Shown here: one piece after another, positions 1-9,100 of the stretch
Layout: every line of letters begins with the position of its first letter
How positions within the stretch are numbered: position 1 is the stretch's first letter
Origin: CAWGCE01 sp964480915
GTDB lineage: Bacteria > Planctomycetota > Planctomycetia > Pirellulales > Pirellulaceae
NCBI GenBank assembly: GCA_964480915.1
Contig: CAYZRS010000018.1
Location: 1 to 64,000 of the forward strand
DNA length: 64,000 bases
Reading direction: 5' to 3'
The notes under the pieces: generated by a model
Databases searched by the model: none
The model's input: the letters and a program-made list of their open reading frames with translations, nothing else
Told to the model about the DNA's origin: nothing
Program-made: the position numbers and the translations under genes

Positions 1-35
1 AATCTGAAATCTGAAATCTGAAATCTGAAATCTGA
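1..35. repeat. Five tandem copies of a 7-base unit
   Basis: Five perfect copies of AATCTGA run from the window edge to 2 bases before the ATG at 38; the array may extend beyond the window. It occupies the place where a ribosome binding site would be expected, and no GGAG-like motif is visible there. Perfect heptamer arrays can change length by slippage, so it could affect expression of the following gene. That effect is inference. Confidence 0.85.
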
Positions 36-37
36 AA

Positions 38-466
38 ATGACCTACCCATTCTCCACCACTCGCCGAGTTGAATTTGCCGACACGGACGGTGGCGGCATC
101 ATGCACTTCACCTCGTACTGCAAATACATGGAACAGGTCGAACATGAAATGCTGCGGCAGTTGGGGCTGAGCGTGTTCTGTGAACTCGAAGCGCAGACGA
201 TCAGTTGGCCACGCGTGGCGACGGAATTTGACTATAAACGGCCGGCCGTTTTCGAGGACGAGCTGACGATCGGGCTGGGCATCGAGCGGTTGGGCAGTAA
301 AAGTGTGACCTACGTGGCCGAATTCTGGCGGGCTGATGAGTTGTTAGCCAAAGGGAAGATCGTTGCCGCTTGTTGCCAAGTGGCTCATGGTGTGCCGCCG
401 GTGGCGGTCGAGATCCCCGCATCGATCAAATCGAAATTGCTGTCGATGGTCCTTCCTTCCAACTGA
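38..466 (+). CDS. Acyl-CoA thioesterase, 4HBT/YbgC hotdog family
   Basis: This 142-residue protein has the single hotdog-fold length of the 4-hydroxybenzoyl-CoA thioesterase/YbgC family, cytosolic enzymes that hydrolyse acyl-CoA thioesters. The N-terminal stretch VEFADTDGGGIMHFTSYCKY (about residues 11-30) matches the family pattern of an Asp (D17) in a D-T-D-x-G-G loop followed by the helix that crosses the dimer. The exact substrate cannot be read from sequence. The start is the first ATG after the heptamer array; there is no Shine-Dalgarno motif. The next gene starts 13 bases after the stop, so the two are probably co-transcribed. Confidence 0.82.
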   Translation: MTYPFSTTRRVEFADTDGGGIMHFTSYCKYMEQVEHEMLRQLGLSVFCELEAQTISWPRVATEFDYKRPAVFEDELTIGLGIERLGSKSVTYVAEFWRADELLAKGKIVAACCQVAHGVPPVAVEIPASIKSKLLSMVLPSN

Positions 467-479
467 ATCGCGACTGTCG

Positions 480-1418
480 ATGGCCGACTATTTGCAACGA
501 CTTACCGGGACCCTGCTCGAGGGAATCGTGCTGCTGCCAGAACCGCTACGCGAGGGAACGGCTCAATTCTTGCTCGATCGACAACGCGAAGATGGCGGCT
601 TTGCCGGGCGGGAAGGCAGCAGCGATCTGTACTACACCGGTTTTGCCTTACGGTCGCTGGCCATTCTTGGCAAATGCAACGGCGAGGTGGCTGAACGGGC
701 GGCTCAATTCTTACGCGGTCGCCTTTCCGGGCGCGAGTCGGTCGTCGATCTCTATTCGCTGGTGTACGCGGCTCAGTTGTTAGAGTTCTTCGCCGACGTC
801 GACGTGTTCGCGGATGCGACGAGCGATTGGCGAGCTGCGATGACCGGCATGATGGCTCAACTGCGTCGCGAAGATGGCGGCTATGCCAAAGGAGCTGAGG
901 GGCAGGCCAGCAGTACCTACCACACGTTCCTGATCATGCTGTGTCTGCAGGCGATCGGCGCCGAGATTCCCAACCGGGATGGCATCCTGGCTTTCTTGCG
1001 ATCGCAGCATACCGACGAAGGGGGTTTTCGGGAGATTCGAGTCAGCAAGCGGGCCGGCACGAATCCGACGGCGGCTGCGATTGCCGCCCTGGAGATCCTC
1101 GACGCGCTGGACGAAGAGACGAAGCTCGACGCGATCGACTTTTTCCTCGACATGCAGACCGATGAAGGTGGCTTTCGTGCCAACACACGCATTCCGATTG
1201 CCGACGTCTTGAGCACTTTCACTTCGCTGGTTTCGCTGCGGAGTTTGGCGGCGCTGGATCACGAAGAGCTATCTCTCCAGGCGGTGCAGAAGTTCGTGCA
1301 GTCGCTGGCTCAAGAGAATGGCGGTTTTTTGGCGGCTGCGTGGGATGAAGTCGTCGACGTGGAATATTCATTTTATGGAATCGGTTCTTTGGCTTTGATT
1401 GCCGGTGCGACCGCATAG
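480..1418 (+). CDS. Prenyltransferase/squalene-oxidase repeat protein
   Basis: The 312-residue protein consists of about five alpha-alpha barrel repeats, each with a D/E-G-G-F/Y motif (REDGGFAG, REDGGYAK, TDEGGFRE, TDEGGFRA, QENGGFLA). This is the pattern of the beta subunits of protein prenyltransferases and of terpene cyclases. It resembles the Rab geranylgeranyltransferase beta subunit most, but the zinc ligands look absent: the region equivalent to the D-x-C site reads IADVLSTF, and the histidine ligand is replaced in VDVEYSFYG. It is therefore probably not a classical prenyltransferase. The frame stays open upstream to 363, overlapping the thioesterase; I chose the ATG at 480 because it follows that gene and begins the repeat fold. 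Confidence 0.75.
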   Translation: MADYLQRLTGTLLEGIVLLPEPLREGTAQFLLDRQREDGGFAGREGSSDLYYTGFALRSLAILGKCNGEVAERAAQFLRGRLSGRESVVDLYSLVYAAQLLEFFADVDVFADATSDWRAAMTGMMAQLRREDGGYAKGAEGQASSTYHTFLIMLCLQAIGAEIPNRDGILAFLRSQHTDEGGFREIRVSKRAGTNPTAAAIAALEILDALDEETKLDAIDFFLDMQTDEGGFRANTRIPIADVLSTFTSLVSLRSLAALDHEELSLQAVQKFVQSLAQENGGFLAAAWDEVVDVEYSFYGIGSLALIAGATA

Positions 1419-1473
1419 TCCATTTGCTTGGCCCAAGGGTTGTTCGTAGATTTGTCCTCGTTTGGAATAAGAC

Positions 1474-1932
1474 ATGGTTGGCTCGCTGAACTGGAAATGT
1501 TGCCCATTTGATGGGCTCAGCCGGATCGATATTCACGACTTGTTTGCCGCTCGACAGGCAGTGTTCGTCGTGGAGCAAGATTGTGTGTATCAGGACCTCG
1601 ATGGGCTCGATGCGGGGGCGGTCCATTTGCTCGGGCGCGTCGACGGCGAATTGGCCGCCTATTCGCGCATCCTGGCGCCAGGCGTGCGGTTCAGCGAGCC
1701 GTCGATCGGCCGCATTCTGACCACGAGTGCTCACCGAGGCCAAGGCGCTGGCCGCGGTTTGGTTACAAAAGCGATCGCGGTCTGTGAAGAGATGTATCCG
1801 GGACACTCGATACGCATCAGTGCTCAACGCTACCTAGAGAGATTCTATTCCGATTTGGGATTTGCTTGCGAAGGCGCGCCCTACGAAGAGGACGGCATTC
1901 CGCATATTGAGATGCTGCGTCCTTCGCCTTAG
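1474..1932 (+). CDS. elaA: GNAT family N-acetyltransferase, ElaA-like
   Basis: This 152-residue cytosolic protein has the ElaA subfamily signature. It opens with L-x-x-R-Q-A-V-F-V-V-E-Q (about residues 24-35), followed by Y-x-D-L-D-x-x-D, then the acetyl-CoA pyrophosphate-binding loop HRGQGAGRGL (about residues 89-98) and a C-terminal F-x-x-x-G-A-P-Y-x-E-D-G-I-P-H. ElaA proteins are GNAT acetyltransferases whose physiological substrate is poorly defined. It stands alone, 55 bases after the prenyltransferase-like gene and convergent with the next acetyltransferase. Confidence 0.85.
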   Translation: MVGSLNWKCCPFDGLSRIDIHDLFAARQAVFVVEQDCVYQDLDGLDAGAVHLLGRVDGELAAYSRILAPGVRFSEPSIGRILTTSAHRGQGAGRGLVTKAIAVCEEMYPGHSIRISAQRYLERFYSDLGFACEGAPYEEDGIPHIEMLRPSP

Positions 1933-1960
1933 CTGGCTTTCGATTTGGACATGAAGATAT

Positions 1961-2479
1961 TCAGGATTGCGTCGAAGCTTTCCAGCGGTAGATCAAGAGC
2001 TGTTCTTCCGTTTCCGGTTGGAGTCTCTCTGATTGAAAAGCGAAACCCAGCTTTTGCAAGAGCCCGATGGAGGGGCGGTTCGCCGGCACGGTGACGGCGT
2101 CCAACGCTTTGAAGGCATACTGTTGGATACCGTATTGCAGCGTCGCCTCTCCCGCCTCGGATCCGAATCCTTGGCCCTGATATTCGGGTAGGAAGGCGAA
2201 TCCGAAATCGACATTGTCGAGGAACGACTTCTTCAGGAAACCACAGATGCCGATTGGCTGCTCGTCTAGCGTCCGGACGACGTAGTAACCGTAGCCGAAC
2301 TGTTCGTACGACTTCAGCATCCCGTTCGTTAAGTACTTGGCCGCATCGGCCTCATTGCGGACGTTGCGATCGCCAATGTAGCGCAGGAATGGAGGCGAAT
2401 TCATCAGCTCGACGAAAAACGGCGCGTCCGTCAATTCGATCTTGCGAATGATCGTGCGGGACGTTTGGCCGATGGACAC
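1961..2479 (-). CDS. GNAT family N-acetyltransferase, RimJ/RimL-like
   Basis: A 172-residue acetyltransferase of the RimJ/RimL (Acetyltransf_3) type. It begins with the typical IIRKIELTDAPFFVELMNSP, has the strand YYVVRTLDEQPIGICGF, and carries the acetyl-CoA loop YQGQGFGSEA followed by N-x-x-S-I-G-L-L-Q-K-L-G-F. Relatives acetylate ribosomal protein N-termini or small amines; the substrate here is unknown. It starts 4 bases downstream of the stop of the PEP-CTERM gene on the same strand, so it may be the second gene of that transcript. Confidence 0.82.
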   Translation of the reverse strand: MSIGQTSRTIIRKIELTDAPFFVELMNSPPFLRYIGDRNVRNEADAAKYLTNGMLKSYEQFGYGYYVVRTLDEQPIGICGFLKKSFLDNVDFGFAFLPEYQGQGFGSEAGEATLQYGIQQYAFKALDAVTVPANRPSIGLLQKLGFAFQSERLQPETEEQLLIYRWKASTQS

Positions 2480-2483
2480 CGAT

Positions 2484-3479
2484 TTAACGCCTTAAGGGAA
2501 TTGCTGCGGCCAGCAATAGAGCAAGCCAGACCGTCGGTTCAGGAACTGCCGTGACATCGGATGAGGTGAACTTTGTTGCGTTCCAGATGAGGAAGTCTTC
2601 TCCGTTCACGGCACCGTCCGCGTTAAAGTCGCCGTGACACCATGCGGCGGTCGTCGTGAACTTGTTGGCATTCCAAACAAGGAAATCGGCACCGTTGACT
2701 GTTCCGTCTAAATTCGCGTCACCTGGCAAGAAAGCACTTCCGCTCGCTAGGTTGACCGATCCAGCTTCGGTCAGCCAGGCGTCCAGGTCAGAGTTCGTCA
2801 CGCTTCCGTTCCCATCGAGGTCGTAGGTCGCAATCGTGTTCGTGCCGGCTGCGATATCGGCGACTAGTGCATCCACATCGGCGCAGTTGTAGATGCCGTC
2901 GTCATTGAAGTCACCATCGATCGAATTGGGCGTTGTGTAGGTAACCGATAGTTGGCCGATGGCGCCCATATCGCTAAATGCGATGGTGTTGTCGCGAATT
3001 ACCAGTCGCCATGTGGTGGGCTCGTAAGGTGGCGAGCCGGTGCCGAAGTTGTTGCCCCATTCTTCCGCCAAGTATTCGCCCGTCGGCACGGGGTCGGCGA
3101 GGAAGTCACGGACGGTCGTCGATGCACCGGTCTCAACGAACGTTAGTTCGGCAAGTCCGACGAGGTCGGTGAGATCACCGTCGGTGACGCCGATGCGATT
3201 GCCGGTGCCCGACCCAAAGCCGTTGACGAGCGTCCAGAATCCATAGGGTTGCCCGGTGCCAATGTTCTCAAGGAACATCTGAACTTGTTCCACATTGTCG
3301 TGAGAAAATTCGACTTTGATCGAGTCGAAGGAAATGACCGGGGTTGGCGTGGAGAACTGCCATTCGTATTCCATGTCATCAAAATCGATGATGTTCGCTT
3401 CGTGAAACTGAGTTTCGGCCGCCGCCATCGCAACGAGGGTCGTGATGAAGAGGAGAAAGAGTCCGCCAATGAATCGCAT
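2484..3479 (-). CDS. Secreted PEP-CTERM protein with dockerin-like repeats
   Basis: The 331-residue protein starts with a signal peptide (RFIGGLFLLFITTLVAMAAA). Its beta-rich domain of about 170 residues resembles the P-domain found beside subtilisin-like proteases (W-R-L-V-I-R-D at its end). Dockerin-type calcium-binding segments follow: DFNDDGIYNCADVD, DLDGNGSVTNSDLD, DANLDGTVNGADF and DFNADGAVNGEDF. The C-terminus is VPEPTVWLALLLAAAIPLRR, a PEP-CTERM tail of motif, hydrophobic stretch and arginines, which predicts export and exosortase-dependent sorting. I chose the ATG at 3479 because it begins the signal peptide and has GAGG 6 bases upstream; the frame runs open to 3590. Confidence 0.8.
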   Translation of the reverse strand: MRFIGGLFLLFITTLVAMAAAETQFHEANIIDFDDMEYEWQFSTPTPVISFDSIKVEFSHDNVEQVQMFLENIGTGQPYGFWTLVNGFGSGTGNRIGVTDGDLTDLVGLAELTFVETGASTTVRDFLADPVPTGEYLAEEWGNNFGTGSPPYEPTTWRLVIRDNTIAFSDMGAIGQLSVTYTTPNSIDGDFNDDGIYNCADVDALVADIAAGTNTIATYDLDGNGSVTNSDLDAWLTEAGSVNLASGSAFLPGDANLDGTVNGADFLVWNANKFTTTAAWCHGDFNADGAVNGEDFLIWNATKFTSSDVTAVPEPTVWLALLLAAAIPLRR

Positions 3480-3720
3480 TCGAACCTCGAAGAATTGCAT
3501 GAAATCGACTAGGCCCACGCTTGGACCGCGGTCCGATTTTAGTTGGAATCGCCAGGTCAAGCTACTGAATATGGCCTCTTGGGAAGCCAAGTCGCCTTAA
3601 ATTGGCCCGTCGCCCCGCTCTTCGATAGGCCTTCTTGAAAAATGGGAACATGAATGAACAAACAGCTTCCAAAGAGCAGCCGGTGTCCGAGACCGTATGA
3701 ACGGGGCTCGGATGGCGTCG

Positions 3721-4353
3721 CTATTCAGCGGCACCCGATACCGTGTGCGGATTCGCTGCGCCCGTTTCCAAGTATTTGATTAACTGCTCGTACGACTGCT
3801 CGTTTCCTTTGACGAAGAAGTGAAGCATCTTCTGCAGTTCCGGTGTGTCCTTGTAGCCGATTCCATAAGAGACGAGCTTCGTTTTTCTTTTGTTGACCGG
3901 ATCGAAGGTGATCAGGTTGTACATTTGCTTTTCACGCGACTTGAGAACGTCCGGGAAATGTGGCCCAAGTTCCGCCTGCAGCGTCAACGCCCGCTGAGGC
4001 ACGTAATTGATGATGTGCAGGGTGATGGTGTCTTCGTCGGTGAGTTTTCCGTCCGGGCGGTAGTTCGACTGGATGAGTCCGCCAATCTTCAGATCGACCT
4101 TGCCTACGGGAACGGACCAGGAAGTCCAGCCCTCGGTCGTTGCGAACGCGGCCCAAACGGCCTCGACTGGTGCGTTGATCGTCATCTCGTGCACCAAAAA
4201 GATGTCGCCATTCTTCTCGGTCTTGATCGTTGTTGTAATTCGGTGCCTGTCTGTTGTTTCCGTTCGCTGGCTCTCGTCCTGAGCGAACGCCGCTGTCGGA
4301 ATGAGCGCGATAACCACGAGGGTGAACAAGAACGAGCGTTTCCAGGTGTTCAT
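3721..4353 (-). CDS. Exported SRPBCC (START-like) domain protein
   Basis: The 210-residue protein has a signal peptide (SFLFTLVVIALIPTAAFAQD). An AHSA1/SRPBCC-type domain follows, recognisable from the opening strand FLVHEMTINAPVEAVWAAF, then T-x-E-G-W-T-S-W and a middle strand IGGLIQSNY. These domains form a hydrophobic cavity for lipids or other ligands. A signal peptide is unusual for the family, which is mostly cytosolic. No catalytic residues can be named. The AraC gene upstream on the same strand ends 138 bases before it. Confidence 0.75.
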   Translation of the reverse strand: MNTWKRSFLFTLVVIALIPTAAFAQDESQRTETTDRHRITTTIKTEKNGDIFLVHEMTINAPVEAVWAAFATTEGWTSWSVPVGKVDLKIGGLIQSNYRPDGKLTDEDTITLHIINYVPQRALTLQAELGPHFPDVLKSREKQMYNLITFDPVNKRKTKLVSYGIGYKDTPELQKMLHFFVKGNEQSYEQLIKYLETGAANPHTVSGAAE

Positions 4354-4491
4354 AAGGTTTCCGATCGAATGGGACGGGGAGCGGGCGTCGTGAATCGCTT
4401 CCTAAAAAATTTAAATCGGCTTGGGAATGATTGCTTGCCAAGTTAACTACAAGTTGGGCACTCGTATTGAACAAAATTTACTTCGGAAGCA

Positions 4492-5370
4492 CTACTTCCC
4501 CGGTTCGTCGATCGGGATGAAGTTGACGCGGTCGGTGTCAACTTGTTGGAACCGGGTGGGGGTGAATCCCGAAAAGTGTTTAAAGTCGCGAATGAAATGT
4601 GCTTGATCAGCGTAGCCGCAAGCGGCGCTCAATGCGGCCCAGGCGACCGACTCACCATTTTGAATCGCGGCCACGGTCCGCGAGAAGCGAATGATCCGCT
4701 GCAGCTCCTTCGGCCGATAGCCGGTATGCTTCTTGAAAAGGTGGATGGCGTGCTTTTGCGAAACTCCCGCATCGGCAATACACGACGTGACCGTTTCCAG
4801 CGACGGATCGTTTTGGATTTTGTCGATCGCTTGCTGGATGCCGCGAGGAGGAACGAGCGACGTATCGAGCTGTTCTAACAGCCAGGCTTCCGCGACTCGC
4901 ACCTTGTTCTCTGAAGCATCCGCCTTCATCAGATCGGTTCGTAAGCTCTCGACCGATGCGCCCAGTAGCTCGATTGCATCTACGACCCGTTCGGTCAGTT
5001 CCTCGACGGAGCGCCGTACCAGTGGAAACAGTCCGCCGACGTTAAACTGAACGGCCAGAAGTTCCGTATTCGGTCGGGCACTGATCGAGAAGTAGTTTCG
5101 GTGCGGCCCGGAAATCCAGCTGTGTCGGCACTGTCTGGTTGGCCGCTGGGTCTCGTTGTCGGCGACCCAGCGTTCTTGTCCGTCGAGTTCAATCACGAGG
5201 CTGGAAAGTGTGTCAGGAACGACCCGTTCGATCGCTTGCTCGGGTTGGTAGTCTTTCAAGTGAAAGATCGTGGCGACAAAGCGAGCCAGCGGTGGCGCGG
5301 GGGTGATGGGATAAAAGATCACAGGCGACTCTTCAAGCTCATGGGGATACGAAGAGAGTGAGGATATCAC
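4492..5370 (-). CDS. AraC family transcriptional regulator
   Basis: The 292-residue protein has an N-terminal cupin-like sensing domain (about residues 15-150, including SWISGPHRNYFSISARPNTE) of the kind found in DUF6597-type AraC regulators. The C-terminal double helix-turn-helix is clear: VTSCIADAGVSQKHAIHLFK, GYRPKELQRIIRFSR, then WAALSAACGYADQAHFIRDF and F-S-G-F-T-P-T-R-F. The start is GTG at 5370, with no clear ribosome binding site and no other start before the conserved domain. It diverges from the ABC transporter genes with a 97-base gap, so it may regulate them, itself or the SRPBCC gene downstream. The target is unproven. Confidence 0.85.
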   Translation of the reverse strand: MISSLSSYPHELEESPVIFYPITPAPPLARFVATIFHLKDYQPEQAIERVVPDTLSSLVIELDGQERWVADNETQRPTRQCRHSWISGPHRNYFSISARPNTELLAVQFNVGGLFPLVRRSVEELTERVVDAIELLGASVESLRTDLMKADASENKVRVAEAWLLEQLDTSLVPPRGIQQAIDKIQNDPSLETVTSCIADAGVSQKHAIHLFKKHTGYRPKELQRIIRFSRTVAAIQNGESVAWAALSAACGYADQAHFIRDFKHFSGFTPTRFQQVDTDRVNFIPIDEPGK

Positions 5371-5467
5371 GCCGTCAAGCGTCTCGGCACTACCGAATCT
5401 TTCTTGCGTCGCTGAAATCGGGTGAGGCTCGGTTGTCGTCGCTTCCTGGACAGGATACTTTCAAGAC

Positions 5468-6160
5468 ATGACGAAACTTGAAGTGACCGAACTGCGGAAA
5501 GAATTTGCGACGCGAGCGGAACCGCTGGTCGTCCTCGATGGTGTGTCGTTGACCTTGGAGGGCGGGCAAAGCCTCGCTGTGGTCGGACCGAGTGGTTCGG
5601 GGAAAAGTACATTGTTGCATCTCGTCGGAACTTTGGATGAGCCGACTTCTGGAATCGTGCGGCTGAGCGATGTCGATCCGTTCGCATTGGGCGCGAAAGA
5701 GCTGGCCGCTTTTCGCAATGCCAACGTCGGTTTTGTATTCCAGGATCATCATTTACTGCCGCAATTATCGGTGCTCGAAAATGTGTTGCTGCCGGCGCTG
5801 GCCGCCGGCTCGACCAACGAGGCTCAGCGCAAACACGCGCTCGAGTTGATTGACCAAGTGGGGCTTGCGGAGCGAGTCGACCACCGCCCTGCCGAATTGT
5901 CGGGAGGCGAGCGGCAACGGGCGGCCGTCGCGCGGGCACTGCTGATGAAACCGAACTTGGTTTTGGCCGATGAGCCGACCGGCAATCTGGATCAAGAAAA
6001 CGCCGATCGCATTGTCGATTTACTAGTCGAGCTTCAGCAAACGAGGCCGGACACCATCTTGATCGTCGTCACTCACAGCGGCGAAGTCGCCTCACGCATG
6101 CAGCAGCAATTGACCATGCAGCGTGGACGATTGGTCGGCCGCGAGGAAGTCTCACCGTGA
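5468..6160 (+). CDS. lolD: LolD-type ABC transporter ATP-binding protein
   Basis: The 230-residue ATPase of the MacB/LolD type has Walker A GPSGSGKST (from residue 40), the Q-loop GFVFQDHHLLPQL, signature LSGGERQRAAVARAL, Walker B LVLADEPTGNLD and the H-loop VVTHS. In this family the ATPase drives a FtsX-type permease that extracts lipids or lipoproteins, or works as a mechanotransmitter. Its TGA overlaps the GTG of the permease gene (GTGA at 6157-6160), which implies translational coupling. The exported substrate is not evident, and no LolE or LolA partner is next to it. Confidence 0.88.
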   Translation: MTKLEVTELRKEFATRAEPLVVLDGVSLTLEGGQSLAVVGPSGSGKSTLLHLVGTLDEPTSGIVRLSDVDPFALGAKELAAFRNANVGFVFQDHHLLPQLSVLENVLLPALAAGSTNEAQRKHALELIDQVGLAERVDHRPAELSGGERQRAAVARALLMKPNLVLADEPTGNLDQENADRIVDLLVELQQTRPDTILIVVTHSGEVASRMQQQLTMQRGRLVGREEVSP

Positions 6161-9100
6161 CGTTCTGGCGACATGTGGGCCGTTCATTGCTGCATCATCG
6201 CTTGATGAATCTGGCGGTGGCGATCGGAATTGCGCTCACGACCGCGGTGATTGTCGGTGCGCTGCTCGTCGGCGATTCGGTCCGTGGAAGCCTGGTCGAT
6301 CTGACGCTCGAGCGGTTGGGCAAGATTGATCTGTTGCTGGTCAATGATCGGTTCTTTGCGGCGGATCTTGTCGAACAGGCCAAGTCGGTCGAAAGCGATG
6401 GCGTGAAGGTTGCCGCCGCTGAGGGGCTCTGTCTCATTGCCAACGTGACGGTCGAGGGGCGGACGGCGGGGCGAGTCCGCGGAGTCTTACTGGTCGGTCG
6501 CACGGCCGATGCATTGAACGCAGATCTGCTGCCCGACTTGGAATGGGGCCCGGAACAAATCGTCATCAACCGGGCGTTGGCCGATGACTTGGGGGCCAAA
6601 GTCGGCGACGAGCTGATTATTCGTTTGCCGGTTGCCAACGATGTGCCGGCAGAAAGTCCGCTCGGCAGAAAAGATGGCCGTGTGCGCAGTCGCGCCGGAC
6701 TCGCTGTGGCGGCGATCTTACCCATGCGAGGTTGGGGCCAGTTTCAGCTTCGTCCCAGCCAGCAACAGCCGCGCACGGCATTCGTTCATGACACGGTGCT
6801 GCAGCAGGCGCTGGGCGTGGGAGCCAAGATCAATGCCATCACGGTACGGTCGGCAAGCGATGATCGGACCACCGACACGCGGTTAGCGAACGGGCTGGCG
6901 CAGGAGCTGAAGTTCCGTGCGGAGGATGCCGGATTTCAAGTCGAATTGGTGACGGGTTCTTTCGGTGATCCACCGCAAACGGCTTGGTCGTATGCTCAGG
7001 TCACAACCGATCGCATGATCTTTAGCGACGCAGCGGTCGCCGCGGCGCAGGCGGCGCTGCTCGAGATGGACGGTGCCAGCGAGCCACAGCCAGTATTTAC
7101 CTACCTGGCCAATTCGCTTGCCAAGGTTGGGCAAAATGACGAGGCGCAGATCATTCCCTATTCGACCGTGGCGGCGGTCGATTCTCATCCCGCCTTGGGC
7201 CCCTTTTTCGACGCGGACGGTGCCGCGTTAACACTGGCTGCCGGCGAGATCGCGCTGAACGCTTGGGCTGCTGACGATTTGCAGGCGGCGATCGGCGACC
7301 GCATTGAAATCAAATACTTCGCCGCCGAGACGACTCATGGAGAAGCGGTCGAAGAAGCGGCTCAGTTCACGCTGGCCGCGATCCTGCCCCTGCGCCAACC
7401 GACGACGCCTTTCCGCAGACGCCGAGCGGCTCAGTTTAGCGAAGCTCCCTATTGGGCCAACGATCCAAATCTGACACCGACCGTCGCCGGAGTCACCGAC
7501 CAAGACTCGATTGACGACTGGGATCCCCCCTTCCCTTTCGACAGCACGCGTGTCCGCGACCAAGACGACGAGTATTGGGAGTTTCATCGCACGACGCCGA
7601 AAGCGTTCGTGACGCTGGCCGATGGCCAAAAACTTTGGGGAAGTCGATTTGGTCAGCTGACGGCGCTGCGAATGGCGGTGCCCGCAAGTGAGGCAGACGT
7701 GGCAGCAGCGTCCATTCGAACGGCGCTCGCCCAACAGGTACAAAGCGAACCGAGTCAGTTTGGATACGATTTTCGAGCGGTCAAGTTGGCCGGCTTGGAA
7801 GCGTCGCGAGGCACGACTCCCTTCGAGTGGTTGTTCCTCGGCTTCAGCATGTTCTTGCTTTTTTCGGCCCTCGCGTTGACGGCGATCTTGTTTCGGCTGG
7901 CGATGGTTTTGCGGCAGAAAGAGATGGGTACCCTGTTGGCGATCGGGTGGTCGGCGGACCGCGCGGGACGTGCGTTGCTTGCCGAAGTATCGATCGTCGC
8001 CTTGGCAGGTGGAATCTTGGGCGTGTTGGGTGGAATCGTCTACGCCGCCGCCATGTTGGCCGGATTGCGAACGTGGTGGCTGGCCGCCGTGGTGACACCG
8101 TTCATGCATCTACATATCACTTTCTGGGCGGTCGTCTTTGGGTTTATCGCGGCCCGTGTGGTGAGCATGTTGGTGGTTGTGAGGACGCTGCAAAAACTCA
8201 AACGTCGCCCCGCATTGCAGCTGCTGCGTGGAACCGCTGACGAGCCCGCAGTTGCCGGGAAGGCGACTCGCGTGTGGCCGATTGCCGCGGGCCTGATTGC
8301 TGCCATCGGACTGGCCGTCTTGGGGACTTCGCTTGCTGGCGAGGCTCAGGCCGGTTGTTTCTTTGGTGGTGGAGCGGCGCTGTTGACCGCGCTGATGCTG
8401 ATCGTTCGTCGCCGTTTACGATCGAAGCGGGCGACGCCCGGCCGTCGGTCGCTGGTCGAGCTGGCGCAGTCTTCGGTGAAACGAAATCCTACTCGGAGCC
8501 TACTCACGATGTCGCTGATGGCATCGGCGACGTTCTTAATCATCGCGATCAGCGCTTTTCGGCTCGGTCCGACCGAAGCGGGCACGGGCGGGTTCGATTG
8601 GATCGGCGAGAGCGACCGATCGATCTTTGTCGACCTGAATGACGGCCAGCGTCGTCAGGAAGAATTTGGTGAGTTGGCTGTCGACCTGGCTGGAGCAGCG
8701 ATCTTGCCGTTGCGGGTTCAGGCGGGCGACGATGCCAGTTGTCGAAATCTGTACCAGTCGGCTCAGCCTCGTTTGCTGGGTGTTACGGAGGAGTTTGCGA
8801 GCTACTTCGACGAGTCGATCGGTTCGTTTGCTTGGGCCAAATCGGGCGGTGCCGCGAATCCGTGGTCACTTTTAAGGGGTGACGCGTCGGCGGCTGCGGG
8901 CGCTTCGATTCCTGTGATCCTCGACAAGAATACGGCGATGTTCAGTTTGCACTTGGCCGGACGGGTTGGTGAAGAGTTCACGATTCCATACGAGCAGCCG
9001 CTCACGTTCCGCATTGTCGGTTTGTTGTCCAACACGATCCTGCAAGGGAGCTTGTTGATTTCTGACGAGCAACTGCTGCGCGCATTTCCGGAGACCGAAG

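Noticed and set aside
1..35. CRISPR array
   Set aside because: Units are 7 bases with no spacers.
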